A stretch of 64,000 nucleotides of DNA from positions 60,556 to 124,555 of the forward strand of contig CAMSSU010000001.1 in assembly GCA_947063485.1 (NCBI GenBank), given 5' to 3'. Source of the DNA: an uncultured Clostridia bacterium. Its GTDB lineage: Bacteria; Bacillota; Clostridia; Christensenellales; Christensenellaceae. The number at the start of each line of letters is the position of its first letter. Positions within the stretch are counted from its first letter, which is position 1. The notes beneath the pieces are model-generated. The model saw nothing but the letters and a program-made list of their open reading frames with translations, was not told where the DNA came from and did not search any database. Of this stretch, positions 26,387 to 37,730 are shown one piece after another. The position numbers and the translations under genes are program-made.

Positions 26387-26404
26387 TATAATATTTCTGC
26401 CCGC
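26387..26404. repeat. Truncated third copy of the 129-bp repeat
   Basis: The first about 17 bases recur (TATAATATTTCT then GCCCG), then the similarity stops. Its TATAAT lies 83 nt before the start codon of the kinase-like gene, so it may be that gene's -10 box. Confidence 0.75.
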
Positions 26405-26474
26405 TCGCCGCAGCATTGGCAGGAGGGGAAGATACGAGCAATATGCCCGGCAGGGCGATAAAAGAGGGGAAAAG

Positions 26475-27308
26475 ATGGCGCATTTTACATTCGATGCCGT
26501 AGTGAAAATTGGTTCTATGGCGCTCATTCGAAAAGAGGATAACGATCTAGACTATAATATCATTTCCAGATTGGCGCACGATCTGCGGCCAGGCTATATT
26601 CTGGTCAGCTCGGGCGCGGCGGAAATCGGGAGAATCGACTATATGAAGCGCAATGGCAGCGAGCTCAAAGGCGATCTGGAAGAAATCAAGACGGATTATT
26701 CTTCCCAAGGGCAGGCCATTTTGATGGGGCTCTACCGGGATTTTATCGACCCCAAATACTCTGTTCGGCAGATGCTGGTGGAGCACAGCCATTTCAACGA
26801 GCCGGAAAAGGCAGAGCATCTGCGCAAGCTCTTTTTCCGGGCGGCCAATCAGAACGCCATCCCCATCGTCAACTACAACGACCCTGTGAGCAATGAGGAG
26901 ACGCGGCGTTTTGAGATCGCGTCCCTGCGCCAAAATAAAGGGGACGGGGAAGTGGTGGAATGCGTGGATAACGACGAGACGGCGGTTGTTGTCAGCCAGC
27001 TGGTCGGGGCAGAGCGCCTGGTCATCCTGACCTCCACAGAGGGCATTTATAAGGACCCCAAAGATGCCTCCACTTTGATCGAGGAAGTGCGCGGCTCTTC
27101 GGCAGAGGAGATCGATGCGAAAATCGATGAGATGCTGGCCTATTGCAGCGGGGCCTCCAGGGTGGGGGCAAACGGCGCCAAGGCCAAGCTGATGTTTGCC
27201 AAGCGCGCTCTGGAAAATGGGACGGATGTCGTCATCGCCAGCGCGGCGCACCGACTTTCGGATATTATGGATGGGAATGTCCGCTGTACGCGGCTGATGA
27301 TCGATTGA
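26475..27308 (+). CDS. Amino acid kinase-family protein, glutamate-5-kinase-like
   Basis: Kinase-fold protein of 277 residues starting at ATG 26475 after AGGGG. Features match the AAK superfamily and best resemble the kinase domain of ProB: KIGSMALI near residue 10, ILVSSGAAEIGR (about 39-50), NYNDPVSNEE, DNDETAVVVSQLVGAERLVILT, and GANGAKAKLMFAKRALENG with VVIAS. The PUA domain of full-length ProB is absent and no proA is adjacent, so proline synthesis is not assured; a carbamate- or uridylate-kinase-like role is an alternative. Confidence 0.75.
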   Translation: MAHFTFDAVVKIGSMALIRKEDNDLDYNIISRLAHDLRPGYILVSSGAAEIGRIDYMKRNGSELKGDLEEIKTDYSSQGQAILMGLYRDFIDPKYSVRQMLVEHSHFNEPEKAEHLRKLFFRAANQNAIPIVNYNDPVSNEETRRFEIASLRQNKGDGEVVECVDNDETAVVVSQLVGAERLVILTSTEGIYKDPKDASTLIEEVRGSSAEEIDAKIDEMLAYCSGASRVGANGAKAKLMFAKRALENGTDVVIASAAHRLSDIMDGNVRCTRLMID

Positions 27309-27321
27309 GCAAAACGATAAG

Positions 27322-27352
27322 GCCCCAAAGAGCAGCTCTTTGGGGCTTTTTT
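27322..27352 (+). terminator. Terminator of the kinase-like gene
   Basis: GCCCCAAAGAG at 27322-27332 pairs with CTCTTTGGGGC at 27336-27346, then six T. Confidence 0.93.
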
Positions 27353-27482
27353 GCGCCCGAATTTCGGTGCGACATGCGGCGGTGCGGCGAAATTTTCCAA
27401 AAAGAGGGAAAAAGGCTTGTGGGGCATGCAGGCCTTGGGGTATACTGGAGATACCTGAGTATGAAAAGAAAGAGGAATGAAG

Positions 27483-28676
27483 ATGGAAAAGCGGAAGGCG
27501 AGCCTGGGCTTTTATTGTGGCGCCCTGTTGTTTTTTTACTACTTTACTTTCGGCATTTTTGGCTCGATGCTGACGATTTATTTGAGTGATCTGGGAAAGA
27601 CGCCTGTGGAAATCTCGTTTGTGCTTTCGGCATCCGGCATTTTCGCCATCGCGCTGCAGCCGGTTGTGGGCTTTCTGGACGACCGCATCAAGAACCGCAA
27701 GGCGCTGGGCGGCGCAATCCTGGGCCTAGCGGCAGTTGCCGCGCTCTGCTTTACCATCACCCGGCAAACCTGGCTGTTGTTTTTGCTGGATGGCCTGGTG
27801 CTCTCGGGGATGAGCAGCCTGCTGCCCATCTTTGAAAAAATCGCGACCTCCGGCCCCTATCGCTATGGTTCGGTGCGCATCTGGGGAAGCATCGGCTTTG
27901 CCGCGGCCTCTCAATTGGGCAGCATTTTATATGCGCACGTCTGGAACCGCTCGGTCTTTTTTGCGGCGGCAGCGGCCCTGCTTCTGACGATCTTCTTCTT
28001 AAGCCGCTTCAGCACGGCTTCCATGGCGCAGCAGCCCAGGGAAAAGAAGCAGCAGCCAAAAGACTGGCACCCAGCCAAAGCCCTGCTGGGCAGCAAGACA
28101 TATCTTCTGCTGTTGCTCCTGGCGGTGATTTTTGCCGGGCTCTCTGTGATGAACGAGACGTATCTCTCGCTGTTTTTGACGGACAGCGGGTTTACTGTGC
28201 CGCAATCGGGTTTGGTGCTCGCACTGGCCGTTTTAATGGAAATTCCGCTGCTTCTGTTCTCGCATCGGTATATGGATGGGCTTTCGGGCAAGCAGCTGCT
28301 GTTCCTGGTGTTCGGCAGCCTGGGCATCCAGTTTGCCGGATGCTGGCTGATCTCCGTAAACTGGATTGTCGCCGCCTGTGTTGTGCTGCTGCGGGCCATC
28401 GGCAGCAATATGCTGTTTGTGATGGTAACCATCAAGATTACCGCGGGGGCAGTAGACGAGGCATATTCCTCCACAGCGCTGGGCATTGTGGAGATGGTAA
28501 AATCCATCGGAACCATTCTGTTCCAGGCTTTCAGCGGCTTTTTAGTGAAAGCGCAAGGGTTTGCCGGGCTTTATGCAGTCGCGACGATTCTGGCGGCGGC
28601 CGGGCTGGTCATCTGCCTGCTCATGCGCACCAAGCCCCAGGCCGAGCGGGCCCTGTTTTCGGGTAGCAAGAGCTGA
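27483..28676 (+). CDS. MFS transporter
   Basis: Twelve-helix major facilitator protein of 397 residues. The ATG at 27483 is preferred over 27477 because of its distance from AGAGGA. The loop between helices 2 and 3 has GFLDDRIKNRK, and the sequence RYGSVRIWGSIGFA in helix 5 is typical of the LacY/nucleoside:H+ symporter-like (MFS_1_like) branch. A central charged loop separates the two halves. The substrate is unknown; the neighbours give no help. Confidence 0.85.
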   Translation: MEKRKASLGFYCGALLFFYYFTFGIFGSMLTIYLSDLGKTPVEISFVLSASGIFAIALQPVVGFLDDRIKNRKALGGAILGLAAVAALCFTITRQTWLLFLLDGLVLSGMSSLLPIFEKIATSGPYRYGSVRIWGSIGFAAASQLGSILYAHVWNRSVFFAAAAALLLTIFFLSRFSTASMAQQPREKKQQPKDWHPAKALLGSKTYLLLLLLAVIFAGLSVMNETYLSLFLTDSGFTVPQSGLVLALAVLMEIPLLLFSHRYMDGLSGKQLLFLVFGSLGIQFAGCWLISVNWIVAACVVLLRAIGSNMLFVMVTIKITAGAVDEAYSSTALGIVEMVKSIGTILFQAFSGFLVKAQGFAGLYAVATILAAAGLVICLLMRTKPQAERALFSGSKS

Positions 28677-28702
28677 GGGAGCAGCAGAAAAGAGCATTTT
28701 TG

Positions 28703-28731
28703 AGGCATGGCATAGCGCCGTGCCTTTTTTT
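28703..28731 (+). terminator. Terminator of the MFS gene
   Basis: AGGCA-t-GGC at 28703-28711 pairs with GCC-g-TGCCT at 28717-28725, followed by T residues to 28731. Confidence 0.75.
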
Positions 28732-28954
28732 ATCCGCAAAAAGCGGCCATTATCGCGGCGGGTGCGGCAGTTTTTGTCTCGGCTTCTCTGCAGAAGCGGC
28801 AGAGGAAAGCAATGGCTGACAAAGGTGATAGCAATGTAACTTGGTGCGTACGGAATTGCTCAAATGATACATTAATTTTTTGCGATGCTCAGATCGGCAG
28901 TCGGATTTATGTTGTCCGCTGTGCTATTGCAAAGGCGGTGCAGTGCGGGCAAAT
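28732..28954. other. Intergenic region, nothing recognised
   Basis: About 220 bases between two terminators. A short open frame near 28812 has no good ribosome-binding site and runs into the PFOR terminator. No RNA motif or promoter of quality is seen. Confidence 0.5.
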
Positions 28955-28990
28955 AAAAAAGAATGCCGAATTTCTTCGGCATTCTTTTTT
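28955..28990. terminator. Terminator of the pyruvate:ferredoxin oxidoreductase gene
   Basis: AAAAAAGAATGCCGAA at 28955-28970 pairs with TTCGGCATTCTTTTTT at 28975-28990; symmetric, used by the minus-strand gene ending at 29005. Confidence 0.93.
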
Positions 28991-29004
28991 GGTTGACAGA
29001 GCGG

Positions 29005-32532
<3,528 letters not shown>

Positions 32533-32600
32533 TTATAGCCCTCCAATTTGGAATATTTGGAAATTGCCGGATGCCCCGGCAGCCTGTACATAACAGCTAA

Positions 32601-32634
32601 AAAACGCGTTGCATCAAAAAAGAAGCTGCGTTTT
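32601..32634 (-). promoter_or_regulatory. Hairpin in the nifJ leader
   Basis: On the minus strand AAAACGC (plus 32628-32634) pairs with GCGTTTT (plus 32601-32607), followed by TT. A smaller GCCGG/CCGGC hairpin follows nearer the start. It may be an attenuator, or it may be chance in a 118-nt leader. Confidence 0.35.
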
Positions 32635-32647
32635 GATCAGCATCTTT

Positions 32648-32677
32648 ATTATAGCTTATCCGGCGGTTTTTCGTCAA
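32648..32677 (-). promoter_or_regulatory. Promoter of nifJ
   Basis: On the minus strand TTGACG (plus 32672-32677) and perfect TATAAT (plus 32648-32653), spacer 18 nt, about 118 nt before the start codon. Confidence 0.8.
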
Positions 32678-32680
32678 GGG

Positions 32681-32853
32681 ATAACGGGGCGGAAAAAGCC
32701 TGTAAAATAGGAAAAAAAGGGGCTTTTCTGCGGGGCCGGCAGCCCGGGAAAGCGGCCCGCAAACCCGGGGAGGGCGGGCAGAAAAGGGCGGAACGGCAGG
32801 AAAAGAAAGAGCTGTTTTTGAGCAGGGGAGAGGGAAAGATGAGCCGAGGCAGC
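32681..32853. other. Intergenic region, nothing recognised
   Basis: Purine-rich, GC-rich spacer between the nifJ promoter and the terminator of the deacetylase gene. Open frames here lack ribosome-binding sites. Confidence 0.5.
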
Positions 32854-32880
32854 AAAAAAGCGGGGCAGCCTGCCCCGCTT
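32854..32880 (-). terminator. Terminator of the deacetylase gene
   Basis: On the minus strand AAGCGGGGCA-ggc-TGCCCCGCTT is followed by TTTT (plus 32854-32857). Confidence 0.9.
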
Positions 32881-32891
32881 CTGTTTTCGGC

Positions 32892-34301
32892 TTAGTGCCC
32901 GGCCGGGCGCAAGGGATCGCGCGCGGCGGTAACATCCAAGAATGGCTTGTAAATTTCCCGATACTCATTCAGCGCCGTGCCATCCATCGTGCGGCGGTCC
33001 ATGAGCAGCGTGCCGTCCTTCATCTCCCAGTTGATGGCGTTTTTAGAGCCAACGCCGCAGAAGAGCTTGAAGCCGGCATTTTTGAGCACCTCGATGCGCG
33101 GATCCTCGTTGGGAATGCGCGCGCCGAAGGGCCAGATGAAGACCGGCGTCTCTCCGACGATGTTCTGCACTTCGTTCTGCCACTTCTGCGTGTCGTCCTG
33201 CACTTTTTCCAGCGAGGCGTTGGCGAAATTGGTGTGGCTGTAGCTGTGGCTTGCGAACGTCCAGCCGTGCTCTTTTAAGACGGCCACAACCTTCTTGGCC
33301 TCCTCAATTTCCGATTCTCTGTTTTCGCTCTGCCGGTTGGTCCGGTAGCCCAGCACGCCGGCAAAGCCTGTCAGCGCGATGACGCCCTTGGCGCCGTTGT
33401 GGCTGAAATCCGGGTGCTCCTTGCAGAACTGCTCGATGATGGGGATGAACTCGTTGTCGTAGCTGATGACTTCCTCGCCGTTTAAGTGCTTGGTGTAGGA
33501 GGCCAGCTCGCCGTTTTCATCCACGATGATCTTATCCACCATGCCGCAGTGCATTTTGCGCGAATCGTAGACCACGTCGTCAAACGACATGATGAGCGGC
33601 TTTTTGCCCTCGGGCAGCATCAGCTTGTCTGCCCAGGCGAACGTCTTGCCGTCGCCGCTGGGGTTCTCGATGCAGATGGCAGGGTCGACCAGAATAAAGC
33701 CGTAGTCGTAGAGCGCCTGGAGGAAATGCTTGAACTCATAGGGCGTGATGCAGTCCTTCCAATAATACTCTGTGTTTGTCTCTACTGTGATCTCCGGGAA
33801 CGCGATGAGCGCGTGCGTGAACCAGTGCTCCACGATGCCTGTATACTCCACCAGCTTGACTTCCTTGGACTGCTTGATTCCCTGGTATTTTTCCAGCGCC
33901 GCGCTGAGCCGCTCGCTCTGCGTATAGGAAAGCCCCTGATTTAAGACGGCGATAGAGGCGTCGTAGGCCGTCTCATCCTCGGCGTAAAGGGCATCTGCTC
34001 TTTGGATGCAGAGAACGGCAATCTTCTCCATGGCGGCTGCGTGGTTTTCGTTGTCTTCCGGCGTGGCCGCCAGCAGAGCCAGGGCACCGTCGAAATCTCC
34101 GCTTTGCATGAGCTCATCCGCAGAGGTCAGAACTGAGGCAACAGGCTTCGCGTCCCCTTCCTTATCCGGAGTCTTTTTCACGGCCTTGATGATGAAAATG
34201 CCCGCGACGACGACAACCGCGGCTGCCAAAACACTGCATGCGGCAATTATGATATGCTTGCGCCTGCGCTCCCTGCGGCGCAGCCTGGATCTGTAGCTCA
34301 T
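32892..34301 (-). CDS. Membrane-anchored polysaccharide deacetylase family protein
   Basis: Predicted carbohydrate esterase 4-type enzyme acting outside the membrane. The ATG at 34301 gives 469 residues with a very basic N-terminus (SRLRRRERRRKH) and a single membrane helix at about 18-38. A helical, TPR-like segment (about 60-165) precedes the NodB-like domain, which shows MSFDDVVYD (about 236-244, in place of the usual TFDDG) and the metal motif SHSYSH (about 352-357), then WPFG. The altered first motif keeps both aspartates. Peptidoglycan or another glycan is the likely substrate. Confidence 0.82.
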   Translation of the reverse strand: MSYRSRLRRRERRRKHIIIAACSVLAAAVVVVAGIFIIKAVKKTPDKEGDAKPVASVLTSADELMQSGDFDGALALLAATPEDNENHAAAMEKIAVLCIQRADALYAEDETAYDASIAVLNQGLSYTQSERLSAALEKYQGIKQSKEVKLVEYTGIVEHWFTHALIAFPEITVETNTEYYWKDCITPYEFKHFLQALYDYGFILVDPAICIENPSGDGKTFAWADKLMLPEGKKPLIMSFDDVVYDSRKMHCGMVDKIIVDENGELASYTKHLNGEEVISYDNEFIPIIEQFCKEHPDFSHNGAKGVIALTGFAGVLGYRTNRQSENRESEIEEAKKVVAVLKEHGWTFASHSYSHTNFANASLEKVQDDTQKWQNEVQNIVGETPVFIWPFGARIPNEDPRIEVLKNAGFKLFCGVGSKNAINWEMKDGTLLMDRRTMDGTALNEYREIYKPFLDVTAARDPLRPAGH

Positions 34302-34388
34302 AGTGCACCTCGAAAAATGTAAATTAATGTGGGTTTCTGAAAATATGATATACCTTTGCCGGGGCAGAGTAAAGCAAATTGTGAATTG

Positions 34389-34407
34389 TTTGTAAAGCTG
34401 ATACAAA
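34389..34407. promoter_or_regulatory. Dyad in the divergent spacer
   Basis: TTTGTA at 34389-34394 and TACAAA at 34402-34407, 7-nt spacer, midway between the deacetylase gene and the cytidylate-kinase-like gene. A possible operator; no matching regulator is adjacent. Confidence 0.3.
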
Positions 34408-34514
34408 TACTATGCCTGCTCTGCCGCCCAAAAGAAAAAGGGTTTTGGAGCGGCCCTGGGGAATATATTAAAAAAGCGGAATTCCCATAGAGAGTTTATG
34501 ACAGGAGGATGGCA

Positions 34515-35129
34515 ATGAATACCAATATGATTATCACAATCGGCAGGCAGTTTGGCAGCGGGGGCAGGGAGATCGGCAGAAAGCTGGCCGAGCGCATGGG
34601 CGTGCCTTTTTATGATAAAGAGCTGCTGAGCGAGGCGGCAAAGCAGAGCGGCATCAGCAAGGAGCTTTTCGAGCAGAGCGATGAAAAGCCCACCAACAGC
34701 CTGCTCTATGCCCTGGCCATGGGCAGCAGCTATGCGAACCGCCCGCCGCTCAACCACACCATCTTTATGGCGCAGTTCGAGACCATCAAAAAGATCGCGC
34801 AAAACGGGCCGTGCGTCATCGTCGGCCGGTGCGCAGACTATTCCCTGCGGCATATGAAAAATGTCGTCAATGTGTTTATTCATGCCAGCATGGAATACCG
34901 CATGGAGCGGGCGGTCCGGCTGTATGATGTCCCCGAAAAGCATGTCAAGGGCGTCCTGACGCGTACGGATAAGCAGAGGGCCAGCTACTATAATTTCTAT
35001 ACGGATCAGGATTGGAACGATATGCGCAACTACGACCTGGCGCTGGACAGCTCGAAAATCGGGGCAGACGGCGCGGTGGAAGTGATTCTGCAATACGCGG
35101 AGAGGAAGCAGAAACTGCTGGCGAAATAG
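34515..35129 (+). CDS. Cytidylate-kinase-like protein
   Basis: P-loop kinase-like protein of 204 residues (cytidylate kinase-like family). The ATG at 34515 lies 6 nt after AGGAGG; an ATG directly abutting the site at 34509 is rejected. The nucleotide-binding loop reads GRQFGSGGREIG (about 10-21), followed by a Cmk-like lid region (HVKGVLTRTDKQRASYY). Family members differ from true Cmk, and the phosphate acceptor is not established. Confidence 0.85.
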   Translation: MNTNMIITIGRQFGSGGREIGRKLAERMGVPFYDKELLSEAAKQSGISKELFEQSDEKPTNSLLYALAMGSSYANRPPLNHTIFMAQFETIKKIAQNGPCVIVGRCADYSLRHMKNVVNVFIHASMEYRMERAVRLYDVPEKHVKGVLTRTDKQRASYYNFYTDQDWNDMRNYDLALDSSKIGADGAVEVILQYAERKQKLLAK

Positions 35130-35137
35130 CAGAAGGC

Positions 35138-35163
35138 AAAGGCGGCGCAGGCCGCCTTTTTCC
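35138..35163 (+). terminator. Terminator of the kinase-like gene
   Basis: AAAGGCGGC at 35138-35146 pairs with GCCGCCTTT at 35151-35159, then T residues. Confidence 0.85.
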
Positions 35164-35200
35164 GTGCCGGGAAAGGAAAAATCAGGAAATAAGGAAAGGT

Positions 35201-35229
35201 TTGCTTACGGGCCGGCGATCTGCTATACT
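35201..35229 (+). promoter_or_regulatory. Promoter of thyA-folA
   Basis: TTGCTT at 35201-35206 and TATACT at 35224-35229, spacer 17 nt, 30 nt before the start codon. Confidence 0.75.
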
Positions 35230-35258
35230 GAAAAAAACATGCGACAGAGGTGTCAGGT

Positions 35259-36089
35259 ATGAGCAGAGCAGATCAGATTTTTTTGCAGAACTGCAAGGAT
35301 ATCTTGCAAAACGGAGTATGGGATACGGATGGCCCGGTGCGCCCAAAGTGGGAGGATGGCGCGCCTGCGCATACCATCAAGCTGTTTGGCATTGTCAACC
35401 GATATAACCTCCAGGAAGAGTTCCCCATCCAAACCATCCGCAAGATCAATTTCAAAGCGGCGCTGGATGAGATTTTCTGGATCTGGCAGAAAAAATCCAA
35501 TAATATCCGCGATCTTTCCAGCCATATCTGGGATTCCTGGGCAGATGAACAGGGCAGCATCGGCAAGGCATATGGCTATCAGCTGGGCGTCAAGCATCAG
35601 TATGCCGAAGGGCAGTTCGATCAGGTAGACCGCGTGCTGTATGATTTGAAGCACAACCCGCACAGCAGAAGGATCATGACCAATCTCTATACGTTTGCCG
35701 ATCTGCACGAGATGAACCTCTATCCCTGCGCCTATAGCATGACGTTCAACGTCAGCGGCAATACGCTCAACGCCATTTTAAACCAGCGCTCGCAGGATAT
35801 GCTCACGGCGAACAGCTGGAATGTCTGCCAATATGCGGCGCTGCTGGAGATGATCGCGAAGGTCAGCGGCCTGAAGGCCGGGGAGCTTGTGCATGTCATC
35901 GCAGATGCGCATATTTACGACCGGCATGTGCCCATCGTAGAAAAGCTGATGGAGCGGGAAGGATACGCCGCGCCAAAGCTTTGCATGGGGGAAGATATCA
36001 CCGATTTTTACGCGTTCAATACGGAAAACGTCTGGCTGGAGGAGTATCAGAACTGCGGCGGCGTGGGGAAAATCCCGGTGGCGGTGTAG
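35259..36089 (+). CDS. thyA: Thymidylate synthase, divergent ThyA
   Basis: Methylates dUMP to dTMP with methylene-tetrahydrofolate, producing dihydrofolate. The ATG at 35259 with AGAGGTG 6 nt upstream gives 276 residues. The nucleophile is Cys157 in LYPCAYS; E. coli-type enzymes have PPCH here, so the usual histidine is alanine. Other landmarks are RRIM (phosphate arginines), QRSQDM and DAHIYDRH, again slightly altered from the GDAHIYxNH consensus. One base separates it from folA, the classical pairing that regenerates the folate cofactor. Confidence 0.93.
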   Translation: MSRADQIFLQNCKDILQNGVWDTDGPVRPKWEDGAPAHTIKLFGIVNRYNLQEEFPIQTIRKINFKAALDEIFWIWQKKSNNIRDLSSHIWDSWADEQGSIGKAYGYQLGVKHQYAEGQFDQVDRVLYDLKHNPHSRRIMTNLYTFADLHEMNLYPCAYSMTFNVSGNTLNAILNQRSQDMLTANSWNVCQYAALLEMIAKVSGLKAGELVHVIADAHIYDRHVPIVEKLMEREGYAAPKLCMGEDITDFYAFNTENVWLEEYQNCGGVGKIPVAV

Positions 36090-36090
36090 T

Positions 36091-36570
36091 ATGCAGGCGA
36101 TTTTATCGGCAGATCAAAACTGGGGCATCGGAAAAGATGGCGGCCTGCTGGTTCGGGTCAGCGAAGATATGAAATTTTTCCGGGAAACCACCCGGGGCCA
36201 TGCGGTTGTGATGGGCAGAAAGACGTTCGAATCCCTGCCCGGCGCATTGCCCGGGCGGCGCAATATCGTGCTTTCCCGCGGCGGGTTCTGCGCGCCAGGG
36301 GTCGAAACCGCGGCGGATGTTGCCGCGCTGTTTGCCCTGCTGGGCAGGCAGAAGGAGGATGCGTTCGTCATCGGCGGCGGGGAGATCTACCGGCTGCTGC
36401 TGCCCTATACCGACCGGATTTTGGTTACCAGATGGGATGCGGTTTTGGAGGCAGATACCTTCTTCCCCAACCTAGACGCCTCTGGGGAGTTTTTCCTAGC
36501 AGAGCAAAGCCCGCGCCAGGAGAGCGGCGGGCTGGGATTCACTTTCTGTGAGTATCGCAGAAAAAAATAG
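36091..36570 (+). CDS. folA: Dihydrofolate reductase
   Basis: Reduces dihydrofolate made by ThyA, using NADPH. The 159-residue protein has the standard landmarks: WGIGKDGGLL near residue 11, a substrate-binding acidic residue in SEDMKFFRETT, VVMGRKTFESLPGALPGRRNIVLS (split, about 39-62) and VIGGGEIYRLLL (about 93-104). It starts 1 nt after thyA stops and ends before a strong terminator. Confidence 0.97.
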   Translation: MQAILSADQNWGIGKDGGLLVRVSEDMKFFRETTRGHAVVMGRKTFESLPGALPGRRNIVLSRGGFCAPGVETAADVAALFALLGRQKEDAFVIGGGEIYRLLLPYTDRILVTRWDAVLEADTFFPNLDASGEFFLAEQSPRQESGGLGFTFCEYRRKK

Positions 36571-36616
36571 CGGGAGAAGATGCAAAGGCACTGACGGTCG
36601 TGCCGGCAAAGAAAAC

Positions 36617-36655
36617 AAAAATAAAAAGGAGCGCGATGCGCTCCTTTTTATTTTG
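36617..36655. terminator. Bidirectional terminator
   Basis: AAAAAGGAGCGC and GCGCTCCTTTTT form a stem around GAT at 36635-36637, with A and T runs outside; it serves folA and the convergent TM2 gene. Confidence 0.92.
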
Positions 36656-36665
36656 CCTTATCAGC

Positions 36666-37130
36666 TTAATCTGCAAGCGGATTGCCGTTGGCATCCTGGG
36701 AAATGCTGCCCGTCAGGATGAGAATCCCCTCGATGAATCCCCAAAGCGAACCGACGCCGCAGGTAACCAGCGAAACGATAATCTGCGCAACGCCCTTGCC
36801 CGCATAGCCAAGATAAAAGCTGTGTACGCCAAAGCCCCCAAGGAAAATGCCCAGAAGGCCGGCGGCCAGCTTGGATTTTAAGGGCTGCCCGGACTGATTG
36901 AAATTGGGATTATAGTTCTGCTGATAGGGATTGTAGTTTCCCTGATTCTGGTGATTCTGATAGCCCATGCTGCCAAGAGCTACGCCGCATTTGACGCAGA
37001 CGACGGCATTGGGATCGACTGTGCTCCCGCAGTTTGGGCAATAGGCGCTTCCCGTTCCCTTGCCTGCGCCGCAGTGTGTGCAAAAAGCCGCCATGTCGTC
37101 CATGGGCTGGCCACAGTTTCTGCAAAACAT
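36666..37130 (-). CDS. Zinc-ribbon TM2-domain membrane protein
   Basis: A 154-residue protein with two zinc ribbons (CRNC/CTHC and CPNC/CVKC, about residues 3-50), a Asn/Gln/Tyr-rich linker (about 55-82), and a C-terminal TM2 domain with two hydrophobic helices joined by GGFGVHSFYLG. Function unknown. AGGAGG lies 9 nt upstream of the ATG at 37130; an in-frame GTG 3 nt earlier is also possible. The AT-rich upstream region carries several TTGTAAA motifs. Confidence 0.85.
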   Translation of the reverse strand: MFCRNCGQPMDDMAAFCTHCGAGKGTGSAYCPNCGSTVDPNAVVCVKCGVALGSMGYQNHQNQGNYNPYQQNYNPNFNQSGQPLKSKLAAGLLGIFLGGFGVHSFYLGYAGKGVAQIIVSLVTCGVGSLWGFIEGILILTGSISQDANGNPLAD

Positions 37131-37287
37131 CACGCTGATCCTCCTTGTAAAATACTTACTTTAAATTTAATCTCATTATAGTTACAAAAATGCCTATTGT
37201 AAATAATAATTGTAAAATATACCAAATAAATGAAAGGAGCAGGCGGAAAGCAGAGAAACATCTGCTCTTATCAGCATAACAGATAGA

Positions 37288-37629
37288 TTAGCCAAACAGC
37301 CGGCAGAGATACTGCGCCAAAAAGCCCAGGCAGATCAGCGCCAGAATGACCGCGTTCCAGCGCTTCTCTGGGAGAACCGCCCCATCCTTCCAAAAGAGAG
37401 CCAGCAGATAGGGCAGGGAAAAGACCATCGGATGATACCGCCAGGCGGCGGCGAAATCCAGGCGCAGGCAGGCCAGGAAGGCCCGGGTCATCCCACAGCC
37501 CGGGCAGGGGATGCCGAATATGCGGTAGAACGGGCAGCCGATGCCGGAGAGCGCAAAGACAGCCACGAGTGCAGCGCACAGCCCCAGAATCATCCATTTA
37601 TGTGCATAGCGTTTTGCAAGAGCTTTCAC
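37288..37629 (-). CDS. DUF2752 membrane protein
   Basis: Small membrane protein of 113 residues starting with GTG after GAGGAGG. The DUF2752 signature GCPFYRIFGIPCPGCGMTRA (within residues 31-50) is followed by AWRYHPM and two further hydrophobic helices. The function of the family is unknown. An overlapping open frame in another phase (37271-37597) lacks the signature and is a shadow. Confidence 0.88.
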   Translation of the reverse strand: MKALAKRYAHKWMILGLCAALVAVFALSGIGCPFYRIFGIPCPGCGMTRAFLACLRLDFAAAWRYHPMVFSLPYLLALFWKDGAVLPEKRWNAVILALICLGFLAQYLCRLFG

Positions 37630-37647
37630 CGCGCCTCCTCCTCGATC

Positions 37648-37695
37648 AAAAAAGCCAGCGGTGCAGGGCAGCCGTGCTCTGCGCCGCCTGGCTTT
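37648..37695 (-). terminator. Terminator of the EamA gene
   Basis: AAAGCCAG at 37651-37658 pairs with CTGGCTTT at 37688-37695 around an imperfect GC-rich stem; T-run on the minus strand. Confidence 0.75.
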
Positions 37696-37730
37696 ATTGT
37701 ATCACGCCTGCCCGCTGGGGAAAAGAGAAG

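Noticed and set aside
26129..26404. CRISPR array
   Set aside because: The repeat unit is 129 bp with no variable spacers and no cas genes in the window.
37271..37597. Alternative minus-strand frame overlapping the DUF2752 gene
   Set aside because: The DUF2752 CPGCGMTRA signature and the ribosome-binding site belong to the other frame (37288-37629).
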